From Candidatus Muproteobacteria bacterium (GTDB taxonomy: Bacteria > Pseudomonadota > Gammaproteobacteria > Acidiferrobacterales > Sulfurifustaceae), in the NCBI GenBank assembly GCA_023266455.1, contig JAHFQD010000149.1, positions 1-5,367 on the forward strand: a stretch of DNA of 5,367 bases, read 5' to 3'. A model generated the notes under the pieces. It searched no databases. It saw nothing but the letters and a program-made list of their open reading frames with translations, and was not told the DNA's origin. The translations under genes were made by a program, and so were the position numbers. This document shows positions 1 to 5,367 of this stretch, piece by piece. The first letter of the stretch is position 1. Each line of letters starts with the position of its first letter.

Positions 1-1212
1 CAGCAGTGCTTGCAGAATAATTTCGTCGAAGCTGCCGTTGAAATTGCCGCGTCGGTAAAGCGGACCGTCGGCGGTGGCGAGTTTTTGTTCCAGTTTCGCC
101 TTATACGGTGCGCGCACTTTTTCGATATGCGCCGTCATGTCGCGATCCGGCGCAATCAAGTTGGCGAAGATCGGTAGCAAGCGATAACGGAAATCGCGCA
201 TCTGTCCGCGTCGCACGTCGAGATCCAGCACCGATAGGTATTTCGTATGCGATCCGGACAACACCACCAAGGTTTTACCGCCGTTGTTGGGCACCACGAA
301 CGGTTCCGGGGAAGCGTCGTGGGTATGTCCGCCGAGAATGACATCGAGACCGGCGACGCGCGATGCGAGTTTGAGATCGACATCGGTGCCGTTGTGCGAT
401 AGCAGCACCACCACGCGCGCGCCTTTGGCGCGGACTTGATCGACGAGTCGCTGCAGTTCGATCTCGCGTATGCCGAACGACCAGTCGGGAAACGCGTAGC
501 GGTTGTTGGAGATCGGCGTATACGGATAGGCCTGACCGATCACAGCGATGGGAATGCCGTTGACCTCGCGCATTACATATGGCGGAAACACGCGTTCTTC
601 GACGAAGCTGGTATCGAACACATTGTGCGCGACGAAGTCGATGCTGCCGCGCAATTCTTTTTCCACCGCTTCTTTGACGCGCGCCGCGCCGTAGGTGAAT
701 TCCCAATGCGCGGTCATGACGTCGACACCCAGGTGCTTGCAGGCTTCGATCATGTCCGCGCCACGGGTCCAGAGCGCGGTCGCGGAACCGTGCCAGGTAT
801 CGCCGCCATCGAGTAATAAAGTACGACGTGGTCGGCTGGCGCGCAGATTTTTTATCAGCGTCGCTAAATGCGCGAAGCCGCCGACTTTGCCGTAGCGGCG
901 CGCGGCTTCAACGAAGTCGAGATGTGTGAACGCATGCGCTTCGGGCGAGTTTGGCGGCAAGCGGTACTGTTGTCGTAACGCTTCGCCAACTAAATGCGGC
1001 GCTTGATTGCGCGTTGGGCCGGCGCCGAGATTGATCGACGGTTCGCGATAATAAATCGGCAGCAGCTGCGCGTGGCAATCGGTGAAGTGGAGCAGGGTGA
1101 CGTTGCCGAACGGCGGTACGTCGTAGAGTCCGTTCGCTCGCGCGACGCCGGTACCCAGACCGACGGCGCCAGCCGCCAGCATTTCCAGAAATTCGCGTCG
1201 GGAAAGGCTCAT
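1..1212 (-). CDS. soxB: SoxB, thiosulfohydrolase (3' end cut by window edge)
   Basis: SoxB is the periplasmic di-manganese hydrolase that removes the terminal sulfone group as sulfate from the thiol-bound intermediate on SoxYZ; it belongs to the 5'-nucleotidase/metallophosphatase superfamily. The frame is open for 404 codons from ATG at 1212 to base 1. Residues 4-10 (SRREFLE) are a twin-arginine export motif followed by a hydrophobic stretch ending near ARA (24-26). Metal-site motifs appear in order: FTDCHAQ (D45, H47), GGDTWHG (D138, H141), the SoxB-type HWEFTYG (169-175) where nucleotidases have NHEFD, SHNGTD (H273) and GGHTHD (H296, H298). The last visible block, YRRGNFNGSFD (386-396), is also typical of SoxB. 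The family is usually about 550-580 residues, so roughly the last 150-170 are outside the window. The start is fixed by the Tat signal; the ribosome site is weak. It follows soxA after a 205-base gap holding a palindromic element, which is unusual within a sox operon. Confidence 0.96.
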   Translation of the reverse strand, partial: MSLSRREFLEMLAAGAVGLGTGVARANGLYDVPPFGNVTLLHFTDCHAQLLPIYYREPSINLGAGPTRNQAPHLVGEALRQQYRLPPNSPEAHAFTHLDFVEAARRYGKVGGFAHLATLIKNLRASRPRRTLLLDGGDTWHGSATALWTRGADMIEACKHLGVDVMTAHWEFTYGAARVKEAVEKELRGSIDFVAHNVFDTSFVEERVFPPYVMREVNGIPIAVIGQAYPYTPISNNRYAFPDWSFGIREIELQRLVDQVRAKGARVVVLLSHNGTDVDLKLASRVAGLDVILGGHTHDASPEPFVVPNNGGKTLVVLSGSHTKYLSVLDLDVRRGQMRDFRYRLLPIFANLIAPDRDMTAHIEKVRAPYKAKLEQKLATADGPLYRRGNFNGSFDEIILQALL

Positions 1213-1228
1213 GAACTTACTAGAATAG

Positions 1229-1241
1229 ACCGGTTACCGGT
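1229..1241. promoter_or_regulatory. Perfect 13-bp dyad upstream of soxB, possible operator
   Basis: Two copies of the self-complementary hexamer ACCGGT flank a single T, giving a site that reads as a perfect hyphenated palindrome and also as a direct repeat. It ends 16 bases before the soxB ATG and lies between the palindromic element and the gene. Its position would suit a repressor or activator site controlling a soxB-specific transcript, but no regulator is encoded in the window and a chance palindrome of this length is possible. Confidence 0.25.
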
Positions 1242-1263
1242 TTCGCGGATGAGCAGATGACTA

Positions 1264-1405
1264 AGAGGCGGTAACAAAATGAACCAAACCAAACTGCCTC
1301 ACCCTTTTCCCTTTCTCAGAGGGAGAAGGGCTTGAAACCCCTCTCCCTCTGAGAAAGGGAAAAGGGTGGGGATGAGGGAAGATTTTTCATTTTGTTGCGG
1401 TCTCT
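1264..1405. mobile_element. MITE-like palindromic element between soxA and soxB
   Basis: A 142-base non-coding unit fills most of the soxA-soxB gap. Its ends are inverted repeats of 19 bases, 1264-1282 and 1387-1405, matching at 16 of 19 positions and including a perfect AACAAAATGA/TCATTTTGTT block. Inside sits a much longer inverted repeat (1300-1330 and 1338-1368). The spacers between outer and inner repeats are 17 and 18 bases, so the whole unit can fold as one interrupted hairpin. It holds no coding frame of note. Nested terminal inverted repeats, small size, lack of a transposase and insertion between two operon genes fit a miniature inverted-repeat transposable element or similar dispersed palindromic repeat. 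A target-site duplication is not clear: TA occurs at 1262-1263 and 1405-1406, but using both would put the element ends one base out of register. Confidence 0.6.
1300..1368. repeat. Long near-perfect inverted repeat (hairpin core)
   Basis: Arms 1300-1330 and 1338-1368 pair at 30 of 31 positions, with the outer 27 bases (1300-1326 against 1342-1368) perfectly complementary and a 7-base loop at 1331-1337. The arms are built of CCCTTT/AAAGGG and CTCCC/GGGAG runs around a CTCAGAG centre. The only mismatch, 1327 against 1341, is A-C in a plus-strand transcript but becomes a G-U wobble in the sox-sense (minus) transcript, so that RNA can form a continuous 31-bp helix. What follows it in that RNA is U-rich but broken by GG pairs, so it is not a textbook intrinsic terminator. 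It could still attenuate or stabilise the upstream soxXYZA message. Confidence 0.9.
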
Positions 1406-1417
1406 AATAAAGACTCC

Positions 1418-2311
1418 CTAATTTCTCATCCCCGGCGCTGTCAACGGTAGACCGCCGCTCATAAATTTTTCGTAGAGTTCGAGATTGTTTAGCGTGGCGC
1501 TGCCGTGCTTCGGCGGCCGTGCGCGCATTTGCGTTAGGCAGGTGCTGTAACGATAGTGCAGGGTTTCGAGACGTCCCCATTCCAAGCGCTGCGCCGGCCA
1601 CGCGGTGGTATGCCCAAGCCCAGCCGACAGCGGCTGGTTGCCACCGAGATTTTTGCCGGCGAGTTGGACGTGGCAACTGGCGCAAGCGAAATTCCACTGG
1701 CCGCGATGCGACCACCAGAATTTTTTGCCGTCGTCATAGGCTTTCAACGCATCCGGATCGGAAAAGTCGATATCGGGTTTGATCGTCTTGCCTTTCGACA
1801 GCGAATAGAAATAGGCCGAGAGCTCGGCGAGTTGCGTGCGCGCGCCTTGATCGCGATCAAGGTCGGCGGTCAGAAACGGAATCTCCGCGCCGTTACGGCG
1901 GGCGCAGTCGATGAGGTCCATCTCGACGGTGCGCACGGCTTTACCGACTTTGTCCCAATACGGATAACCCTGCGCGATATTCTTGCCGCCGTTTTTGAAA
2001 CAGCTCGAAAAGGTTTTGCCGTTGCGGAATTTCGTATCCCACATCTTCTTGCCGTGCTCGAGTCCGATCTCGTACGGCGGCAGGTCTTTAAAGCCTTCCC
2101 ATTGCTCGCGGTACTCGTCGAATCCCGCTAGCGCGTACAGACCGTCGGAAAATTTTTCGAACGTCGTCTCGGGAAATTTCTTTTTGAAGAATTCTTGGAA
2201 TTGTTTTTTGTCCGAAGCGGGATCGCTGGGTGCGGCCATGGCGGTCGCGGCGATCGTCGCGGTTAGGGCGACGATAAAAGTGGTAAACGCGCGTTTGAGA
2301 TTTTTCTGCAT
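1418..2311 (-). CDS. soxA: SoxA, monohaem c-type cytochrome subunit of SoxAX
   Basis: SoxA forms with SoxX the periplasmic haem enzyme that oxidatively joins thiosulfate to the SoxY carrier cysteine, passing electrons to a cytochrome c. The 297-residue product starts with a Sec signal (basic MQKNLKR, hydrophobic core, cleavage probably after AMA at about residue 26). The haem-binding site is CASCH at 210-214, and C258 in the YSTCLTQ context is the conserved cysteine that in characterised SoxA carries the persulfide-modified axial haem ligand. The first haem site of dihaem SoxA is absent; isolated C104 and C136 occupy that region and may form a disulfide. The ATG at 2311 is preferred over the frame's earlier starts because it places the signal peptide at the N-terminus and lies 7 bases after the soxZ stop. 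The next gene downstream is soxB, beyond the palindromic element. Confidence 0.96.
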   Translation of the reverse strand: MQKNLKRAFTTFIVALTATIAATAMAAPSDPASDKKQFQEFFKKKFPETTFEKFSDGLYALAGFDEYREQWEGFKDLPPYEIGLEHGKKMWDTKFRNGKTFSSCFKNGGKNIAQGYPYWDKVGKAVRTVEMDLIDCARRNGAEIPFLTADLDRDQGARTQLAELSAYFYSLSKGKTIKPDIDFSDPDALKAYDDGKKFWWSHRGQWNFACASCHVQLAGKNLGGNQPLSAGLGHTTAWPAQRLEWGRLETLHYRYSTCLTQMRARPPKHGSATLNNLELYEKFMSGGLPLTAPGMRN

Positions 2312-2318
2312 GACGTTT

Positions 2319-2648
2319 CTAACCGACCTCGCCGATGGTGGTTTCAGCTTCGTCTTTGTCGCCTTTATTGTCACTCCACAAAACTTTGATCCGATCGCCG
2401 CGTTTGGTTTTCTTCAGACGAATGCTGATCAGCGGATCTTTCGAGACCGCGATACCTAAATCTGCGATCGCGACTTCTTTGCCGTTGAGCAGGAACGTCA
2501 TTTTCTGAATGAAATGCGGCGGCACTTTCGCTTGCGTTTGCGGATCGAGGCGCAAGCCGGTTTCCATCGGATGACTCACGAGCACGAATATTTCGGTGGT
2601 GCCGTCGTCGGTGGTTTTGGTGCGGATGCGTGTGCGTTTTTCGGCCAT
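2319..2648 (-). CDS. soxZ: SoxZ, partner of the sulfur-carrier SoxY
   Basis: SoxZ is the small beta-sandwich protein that binds SoxY to form the SoxYZ carrier complex on which sulfur intermediates travel between the Sox enzymes. The product is 109 residues, the usual family length, with the characteristic start (AEKRTRIRTK), an HPMETGLRLD block at 26-35, and a PPHFIQK segment near 43-49. It has no signal peptide, as is known for SoxZ, which is exported in complex with the Tat-targeted SoxY. Its ATG follows the soxY stop by 9 bases (with a weak GAGAAA ribosome site formed across the soxY stop) and its stop precedes soxA by 7 bases, indicating tight co-expression with equal stoichiometry to soxY. 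Confidence 0.96.
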   Translation of the reverse strand: MAEKRTRIRTKTTDDGTTEIFVLVSHPMETGLRLDPQTQAKVPPHFIQKMTFLLNGKEVAIADLGIAVSKDPLISIRLKKTKRGDRIKVLWSDNKGDKDEAETTIGEVG

Positions 2649-2657
2649 GGAATTTTC

Positions 2658-3137
2658 TCAACCGCATCCGCCGACGGTGACTTTGATGTTTTGCTTCGCG
2701 ATGTAGAGCTTGCCCTGTGATTTCGCGACGACGTACACGTCGGAGGTCTGCGCCATTTTTAGGCGCAAAGAAATATACGGTTCAGCGCCGGCGTAATTCA
2801 TTGTCATCACCAGCGGGCGCTCGTTTTTTTCCACCAGCACCGCGACGGTGCTGACGTTCGGGAGATCGATGGTGGCCACGAACCGGACTGTGGCGCCGTT
2901 CTCGGCTTGATAGGGCGCGTTGATGCGTATCGATGCCGAGGTCGTCGCCTGCGCGCCGCCGAACAAACTTTGCAGGGCTTCGTCGATCTTCTTCGATTCG
3001 AAGGCGTTCTTTGGCCATTCGGCCGCGAGTGCGCGCAGCGGTTTTAGTAAGTATGAGGCGAAGCCGATCGCGGCCAGGGCTAAACCGTTTTTCAGAAAAA
3101 CGCGGCGCGAACGGTTTGCCTCGGCGACGATTTTCAT
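2658..3137 (-). CDS. soxY: SoxY, sulfur-carrier protein
   Basis: SoxY carries the growing sulfur adduct on a cysteine at the end of a flexible C-terminal arm that swings between the active sites of SoxAX and SoxB (and SoxCD where present). The 159-residue product opens with a twin-arginine signal, SRRVFLK at 10-16, a hydrophobic segment, and a likely cleavage site after ALA at about 36-38. The C-terminus is VGGCG with the carrier C158 as the penultimate residue; the family commonly ends GGCGG, so the arm is one glycine shorter than the familiar form. The body (DEALQSLFGG, then IRINAPYQAENGATVRF) matches SoxY. The start ATG overlaps the soxX stop as ATGA, implying translational coupling. Confidence 0.97.
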   Translation of the reverse strand: MKIVAEANRSRRVFLKNGLALAAIGFASYLLKPLRALAAEWPKNAFESKKIDEALQSLFGGAQATTSASIRINAPYQAENGATVRFVATIDLPNVSTVAVLVEKNERPLVMTMNYAGAEPYISLRLKMAQTSDVYVVAKSQGKLYIAKQNIKVTVGGCG

Positions 3138-3535
3138 AAGGTTAGCAACCAGTCGACGAGCTTGTCGATTTCATCCGCTGTCAGAATTTCGTACTTGCCA
3201 TACGGCGGCATCACGGTCGCGGGATTAGTTTTGTTGGGATCTTCGATTTGTGCGCGCAAACGCGCGCGATCGGGGAAGCGTTGCGCCATGCCGGCGAGCG
3301 GCGGGGCGATGTTGCCCGAGGTGACGCCGGAGATGAAGTGACATGCCTGGCAATTGCCCTTGGCGCGCAGGATGGCGATACAGCCGCCTTCGAGCAGCCG
3401 ATCTTGCGCCACCAGCGCTTTATCGGCGCAGGTTTTAGCATCCGGTGTCTGGCCCGCGGCCTGCGCCGACGGGTTCGCCGACGCGGCGAGTATTATGGCG
3501 ACACCGATATTTATAAGTATGCCGACGAGTCGCAT
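3134..3535 (-). CDS. soxX: SoxX, monohaem c-type cytochrome subunit of SoxAX
   Basis: SoxX is the electron-accepting cytochrome partner of SoxA in the periplasm. The 133-residue product begins with a Sec signal (MRLVGILINIGVAIILA, cleavage probably after AQA near residue 27). The haem site is CQACH at 62-66, and M109 in the ATVMPPYGKY block is the expected axial methionine. The C-terminal helix (LTADEIDKLVDWLLTL) is typical of SoxX and small class I cytochromes c. Two further cysteines, C36 and C52, lie before the haem motif. The frame is open upstream for another 75 codons into the end of the protease gene, but that stretch is basic and unlike any SoxX; the ATG at 3535 gives the signal peptide. 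It is the first gene of the sox run and overlaps soxY by 4 bases. Confidence 0.95.
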   Translation of the reverse strand: MRLVGILINIGVAIILAASANPSAQAAGQTPDAKTCADKALVAQDRLLEGGCIAILRAKGNCQACHFISGVTSGNIAPPLAGMAQRFPDRARLRAQIEDPNKTNPATVMPPYGKYEILTADEIDKLVDWLLTL

Positions 3536-3598
3536 AGCGTTTTTCAATCCACTCACAATTTCAATCGACAGCTTGGTGCGCCGGAAAAGCGCGTTGGC

Positions 3599-3626
3599 AG
3601 AATACCCCAATCCGCGCCAATGACAA
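3599..3626 (-). promoter_or_regulatory. Candidate sigma-70 promoter for the sox operon
   Basis: On the minus strand TTGTCA (3626-3621, 5 of 6 to the -35 consensus) is followed after 16 bases by TATTCT (3604-3599, 4 of 6 to the -10 consensus). A start site near 3592 would leave a leader of about 55 bases before soxX. It lies in the 121-base gap after the protease gene, where no clear intrinsic terminator is visible, so read-through from that gene is also possible. Called by eye only. Confidence 0.35.
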
Positions 3627-3656
3627 GCGCAGACCCGCGCGTTCGTCGGCGATTTA

Positions 3657-5222
3657 TTAACTCGTTGGCTTTGACTTTGCCGCCGGCGCGCGGTTCGGCG
3701 TGGGTGCGCAATCTTGCGGCTTGGTTTTAGCGCCGCGTGGCCGTGGCGCGCCGGGTGCATCCGCCGCCGCTTTGGGATCGAACAGCGCCATCTCTTCGCG
3801 GATCGCGCTCATGCGCGCTTCGATGCTTGAGGCTTGATAAAAATTATCGCAAGCGTAGCGCGAAGCGATTTGCAGCTGTTCGAGCGCGGCGCGCGGATCA
3901 CCGCTGAGATAATAGTGTTCCGCCATCGCGCGGTGTGCATCGAGATCGTGTCCGCTGTCGCCCGCGGCTTGCGCCATCATGCGGTACAAACCCGGATCGT
4001 CGGTGATTTGGCGCAGTACAGTTTTGAGAACGTCATACGCCTGCTGCGGCTGGTGCGCTTTCAACAGCGCGCCGGCGTAATAGCGTGCGACACCGATGTG
4101 GTTCGACGTCTCTTTATACAGCTGACTATATAAACCGAGTGCCTTCGACGTTTGCTCCGCCGCCAATTCGATTTCCGCTTGTAGCGCGCGGTAGTAAACG
4201 CGCTTCGGTTTCGTCGTTAAGAGTTTTTGAATTTGTCCCCGCGCGCCGGCGAAGTCGCGCTGACGCAATAACGCCACCGCATAGCCGTAACGTTCGGCGT
4301 TGGCGTCGCGATATTTTCCTTGTTCGAGATTGATTTCGAACGCACGCACGATTTCGGCGCCGTTGCTGGGCGCGAGCGCGCGCAACTTGGCGTGAACGTG
4401 CAAGTATTCATCGCTGTCGCGCGACTGGCGCGCCGGCAATCGATCGGCGCGGTTACGCGCATCGGCGATGCGATTCGGCGTCACCGGATGGGTGCGCAAA
4501 AATTCCGGCAGGTCGGTTTCGTTGGCGCGGTTCAAAGACTGCATGCGTTCGAAGAACGACGGCATCGCTTGCGGATCGAAACCGGCGCCGTTGAGCGTCG
4601 TCATGCCGAGACGATCCGCTTCTTCTTCGAACGCGCGCGTGAAGTTAATGCCGCGCTGCGCCACGGTGGCACTGGTGATAGCGATGCCGGCTTCGGCGCC
4701 TTGTCCATGTCCGGCGCTAGCGAGCAAGATCGAGCCCAAGATCGCCGCCATCGCCGGCAAGGTCATGCGCTGCGATTCGGCGATCAAACGAGGGATATGT
4801 CGCTGGGTAACGTGCGTGACTTCGTGCGCCATCACCGCCGCGAGTTCGGCTTCATGTTGCGTCGCTAGCAACAAGCCTTTATTCACGCCGACGAATCCGC
4901 CAGGAACGGCGAAGGCGTTGATGCCGTAATCATCCACCATGAAAAAACGAAATTCTTTGCTGGGCGCATCGGTGCTCGCGACCAATTTGTGCCCGAGTGT
5001 TTGTAGATAATCGTCCATCTCCGCGTCGTCGGCGAACAATAGCGACTTGCGCGCGTCGCGCATGAACTGTTCGCCCAGCCGCCGTTCCTGTGCGGGCGAG
5101 ATGACGCTCGCGGATTCATCGCCGAGGTCGGGCAGATTGATGTTGTCGGCGCGCAACGGCGCCATGCCTTGGATGAGTACGCACCAAGTCACGAACAGGC
5201 GGAGAAGAAAGCGGCGAATCAT
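3657..5222 (-). CDS. bepA: BepA-like periplasmic M48 metalloprotease with TPR repeats
   Basis: BepA (formerly YfgC) is a periplasmic zinc protease and chaperone that helps outer-membrane protein assembly and degrades stalled substrates. The 521-residue product has a signal peptide (MIRRFLLRLF then hydrophobic residues, cleavage after LRA at about 25) followed by the family-typical NLPDLGD and SPAQERRLGEQF blocks. The zinc motif is HEVTH at 133-137, the third ligand is E201 in EEADRLG, and H245 in THPVTPNR corresponds to the histidine switch known in E. coli BepA. From about 270 to 480 the sequence is alpha-helical and TPR-like (for example YGYAVALLRQRDFAGA and YYLSGDPRAALEQL). The last 35 residues are a Pro/Ala/Lys-rich tail, making the protein somewhat longer than the 487-residue E. 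coli protein. The ATG at 5222 is the only sensible start, although its ribosome site is poor. Orthology to bepA rather than another M48-TPR paralogue is inferred. Confidence 0.9.
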   Translation of the reverse strand: MIRRFLLRLFVTWCVLIQGMAPLRADNINLPDLGDESASVISPAQERRLGEQFMRDARKSLLFADDAEMDDYLQTLGHKLVASTDAPSKEFRFFMVDDYGINAFAVPGGFVGVNKGLLLATQHEAELAAVMAHEVTHVTQRHIPRLIAESQRMTLPAMAAILGSILLASAGHGQGAEAGIAITSATVAQRGINFTRAFEEEADRLGMTTLNGAGFDPQAMPSFFERMQSLNRANETDLPEFLRTHPVTPNRIADARNRADRLPARQSRDSDEYLHVHAKLRALAPSNGAEIVRAFEINLEQGKYRDANAERYGYAVALLRQRDFAGARGQIQKLLTTKPKRVYYRALQAEIELAAEQTSKALGLYSQLYKETSNHIGVARYYAGALLKAHQPQQAYDVLKTVLRQITDDPGLYRMMAQAAGDSGHDLDAHRAMAEHYYLSGDPRAALEQLQIASRYACDNFYQASSIEARMSAIREEMALFDPKAAADAPGAPRPRGAKTKPQDCAPTPNRAPAAKSKPTS

Positions 5223-5367
5223 GGTTGTGAGTGGCGGTGCGGTCGATAACGCGTTCAGTCGAGTGATTTGTGAACCGGAGCGTTCCGCCCCGAACAATGT
5301 CGAGAGGATACTACGATCACGCCCGGTAGCGTTATGATGGGCATCGAGCGTTATGGACAACGGAGAA

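Noticed and set aside
275..706. Long minus-strand frame of 143 codons and several plus-strand frames within 1-1260
   Set aside because: They lie in other frames of the soxB coding sequence, are rich in Arg and low-complexity residues, and show no domain; soxB itself is open to the window edge with all its metal-site motifs.
1300..1368. Intrinsic transcription terminator for soxXYZA
   Set aside because: The stem is far longer than a normal terminator and the following RNA is U-rich but interrupted by GG pairs, without a continuous U-run; it is better described as part of a palindromic element.
1556..2131. 191-codon plus-strand frame antisense to soxA
   Set aside because: It is a shadow of the GC-rich soxA gene: no ribosome site, no recognisable motif, and soxA is unmistakable on the other strand.
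3536..3760. N-terminal extension of soxX into the end of the protease gene
   Set aside because: The extra 75 codons are strongly basic and would bury the signal peptide internally; the ATG at 3535 gives a normal SoxX with an N-terminal Sec signal.
5223..5360. Upstream extension of the protease frame to a TTG at 5360
   Set aside because: The added 46 residues precede an obvious signal peptide that begins at the ATG at 5222, and they do not resemble BepA N-termini.
5334..5367. Possible start of a divergent plus-strand gene (ATGATG at 5334 or ATG at 5353)
   Set aside because: Only 5 to 11 codons remain before the window ends, neither start has a convincing ribosome site, and the few residues cannot be assigned to a family. 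The divergent arrangement is plausible but cannot be supported here.

Overview
The window carries one side of a sulfur-oxidation (Sox) locus. All genes lie on the minus strand, so transcription runs from high to low coordinates. The order is a BepA-like M48 metalloprotease (5222-3657), soxX (3535-3134), soxY (3137-2658), soxZ (2648-2319), soxA (2311-1418), a 142-bp palindromic element (1264-1405), and soxB (1212-1, cut by the window edge). Compact Gram-negative gene packing, Tat and Sec signals on the periplasmic proteins, a BepA-type protease that serves an outer membrane, and a soxXYZAB gene order point to a proteobacterial thiosulfate or sulfur oxidiser, most likely gamma- or betaproteobacterial. 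The exact lineage cannot be read from the sequence.

Together the sox genes encode the core periplasmic thiosulfate-oxidising machinery. SoxAX (c-type cytochromes) oxidatively links thiosulfate to the carrier cysteine of SoxY, SoxZ partners SoxY, and SoxB hydrolyses the terminal sulfate off the carrier. SoxCD is not in the window, so it cannot be said whether the pathway is complete or the truncated form that leaves sulfur. SoxX and SoxY overlap by 4 bases, soxY-soxZ and soxZ-soxA are separated by 9 and 7 bases, and the four are clearly one transcription unit. A modest sigma-70-like promoter candidate sits in the 121-base gap between the protease gene and soxX.

The SoxA encoded here has only one CxxCH haem site; the first site of the dihaem type is replaced by two isolated cysteines. 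No soxK-sized reading frame lies between soxA and soxB.

The most unusual structure is the soxA-soxB gap (1213-1417). Outer inverted repeats (16 of 19 matching) enclose a long inner inverted repeat (27 perfect bases, 30 of 31 overall, 7-base loop). This looks like a non-coding palindromic mobile element (MITE-like) inserted inside the sox operon, and in the sox-sense RNA it would form an essentially continuous 31-bp helix. A small perfect dyad (two ACCGGT copies around one base) lies between it and the soxB start. The remaining non-coding stretches are short: 121 bases before soxX and about 145 bases upstream of the protease gene to the window end.
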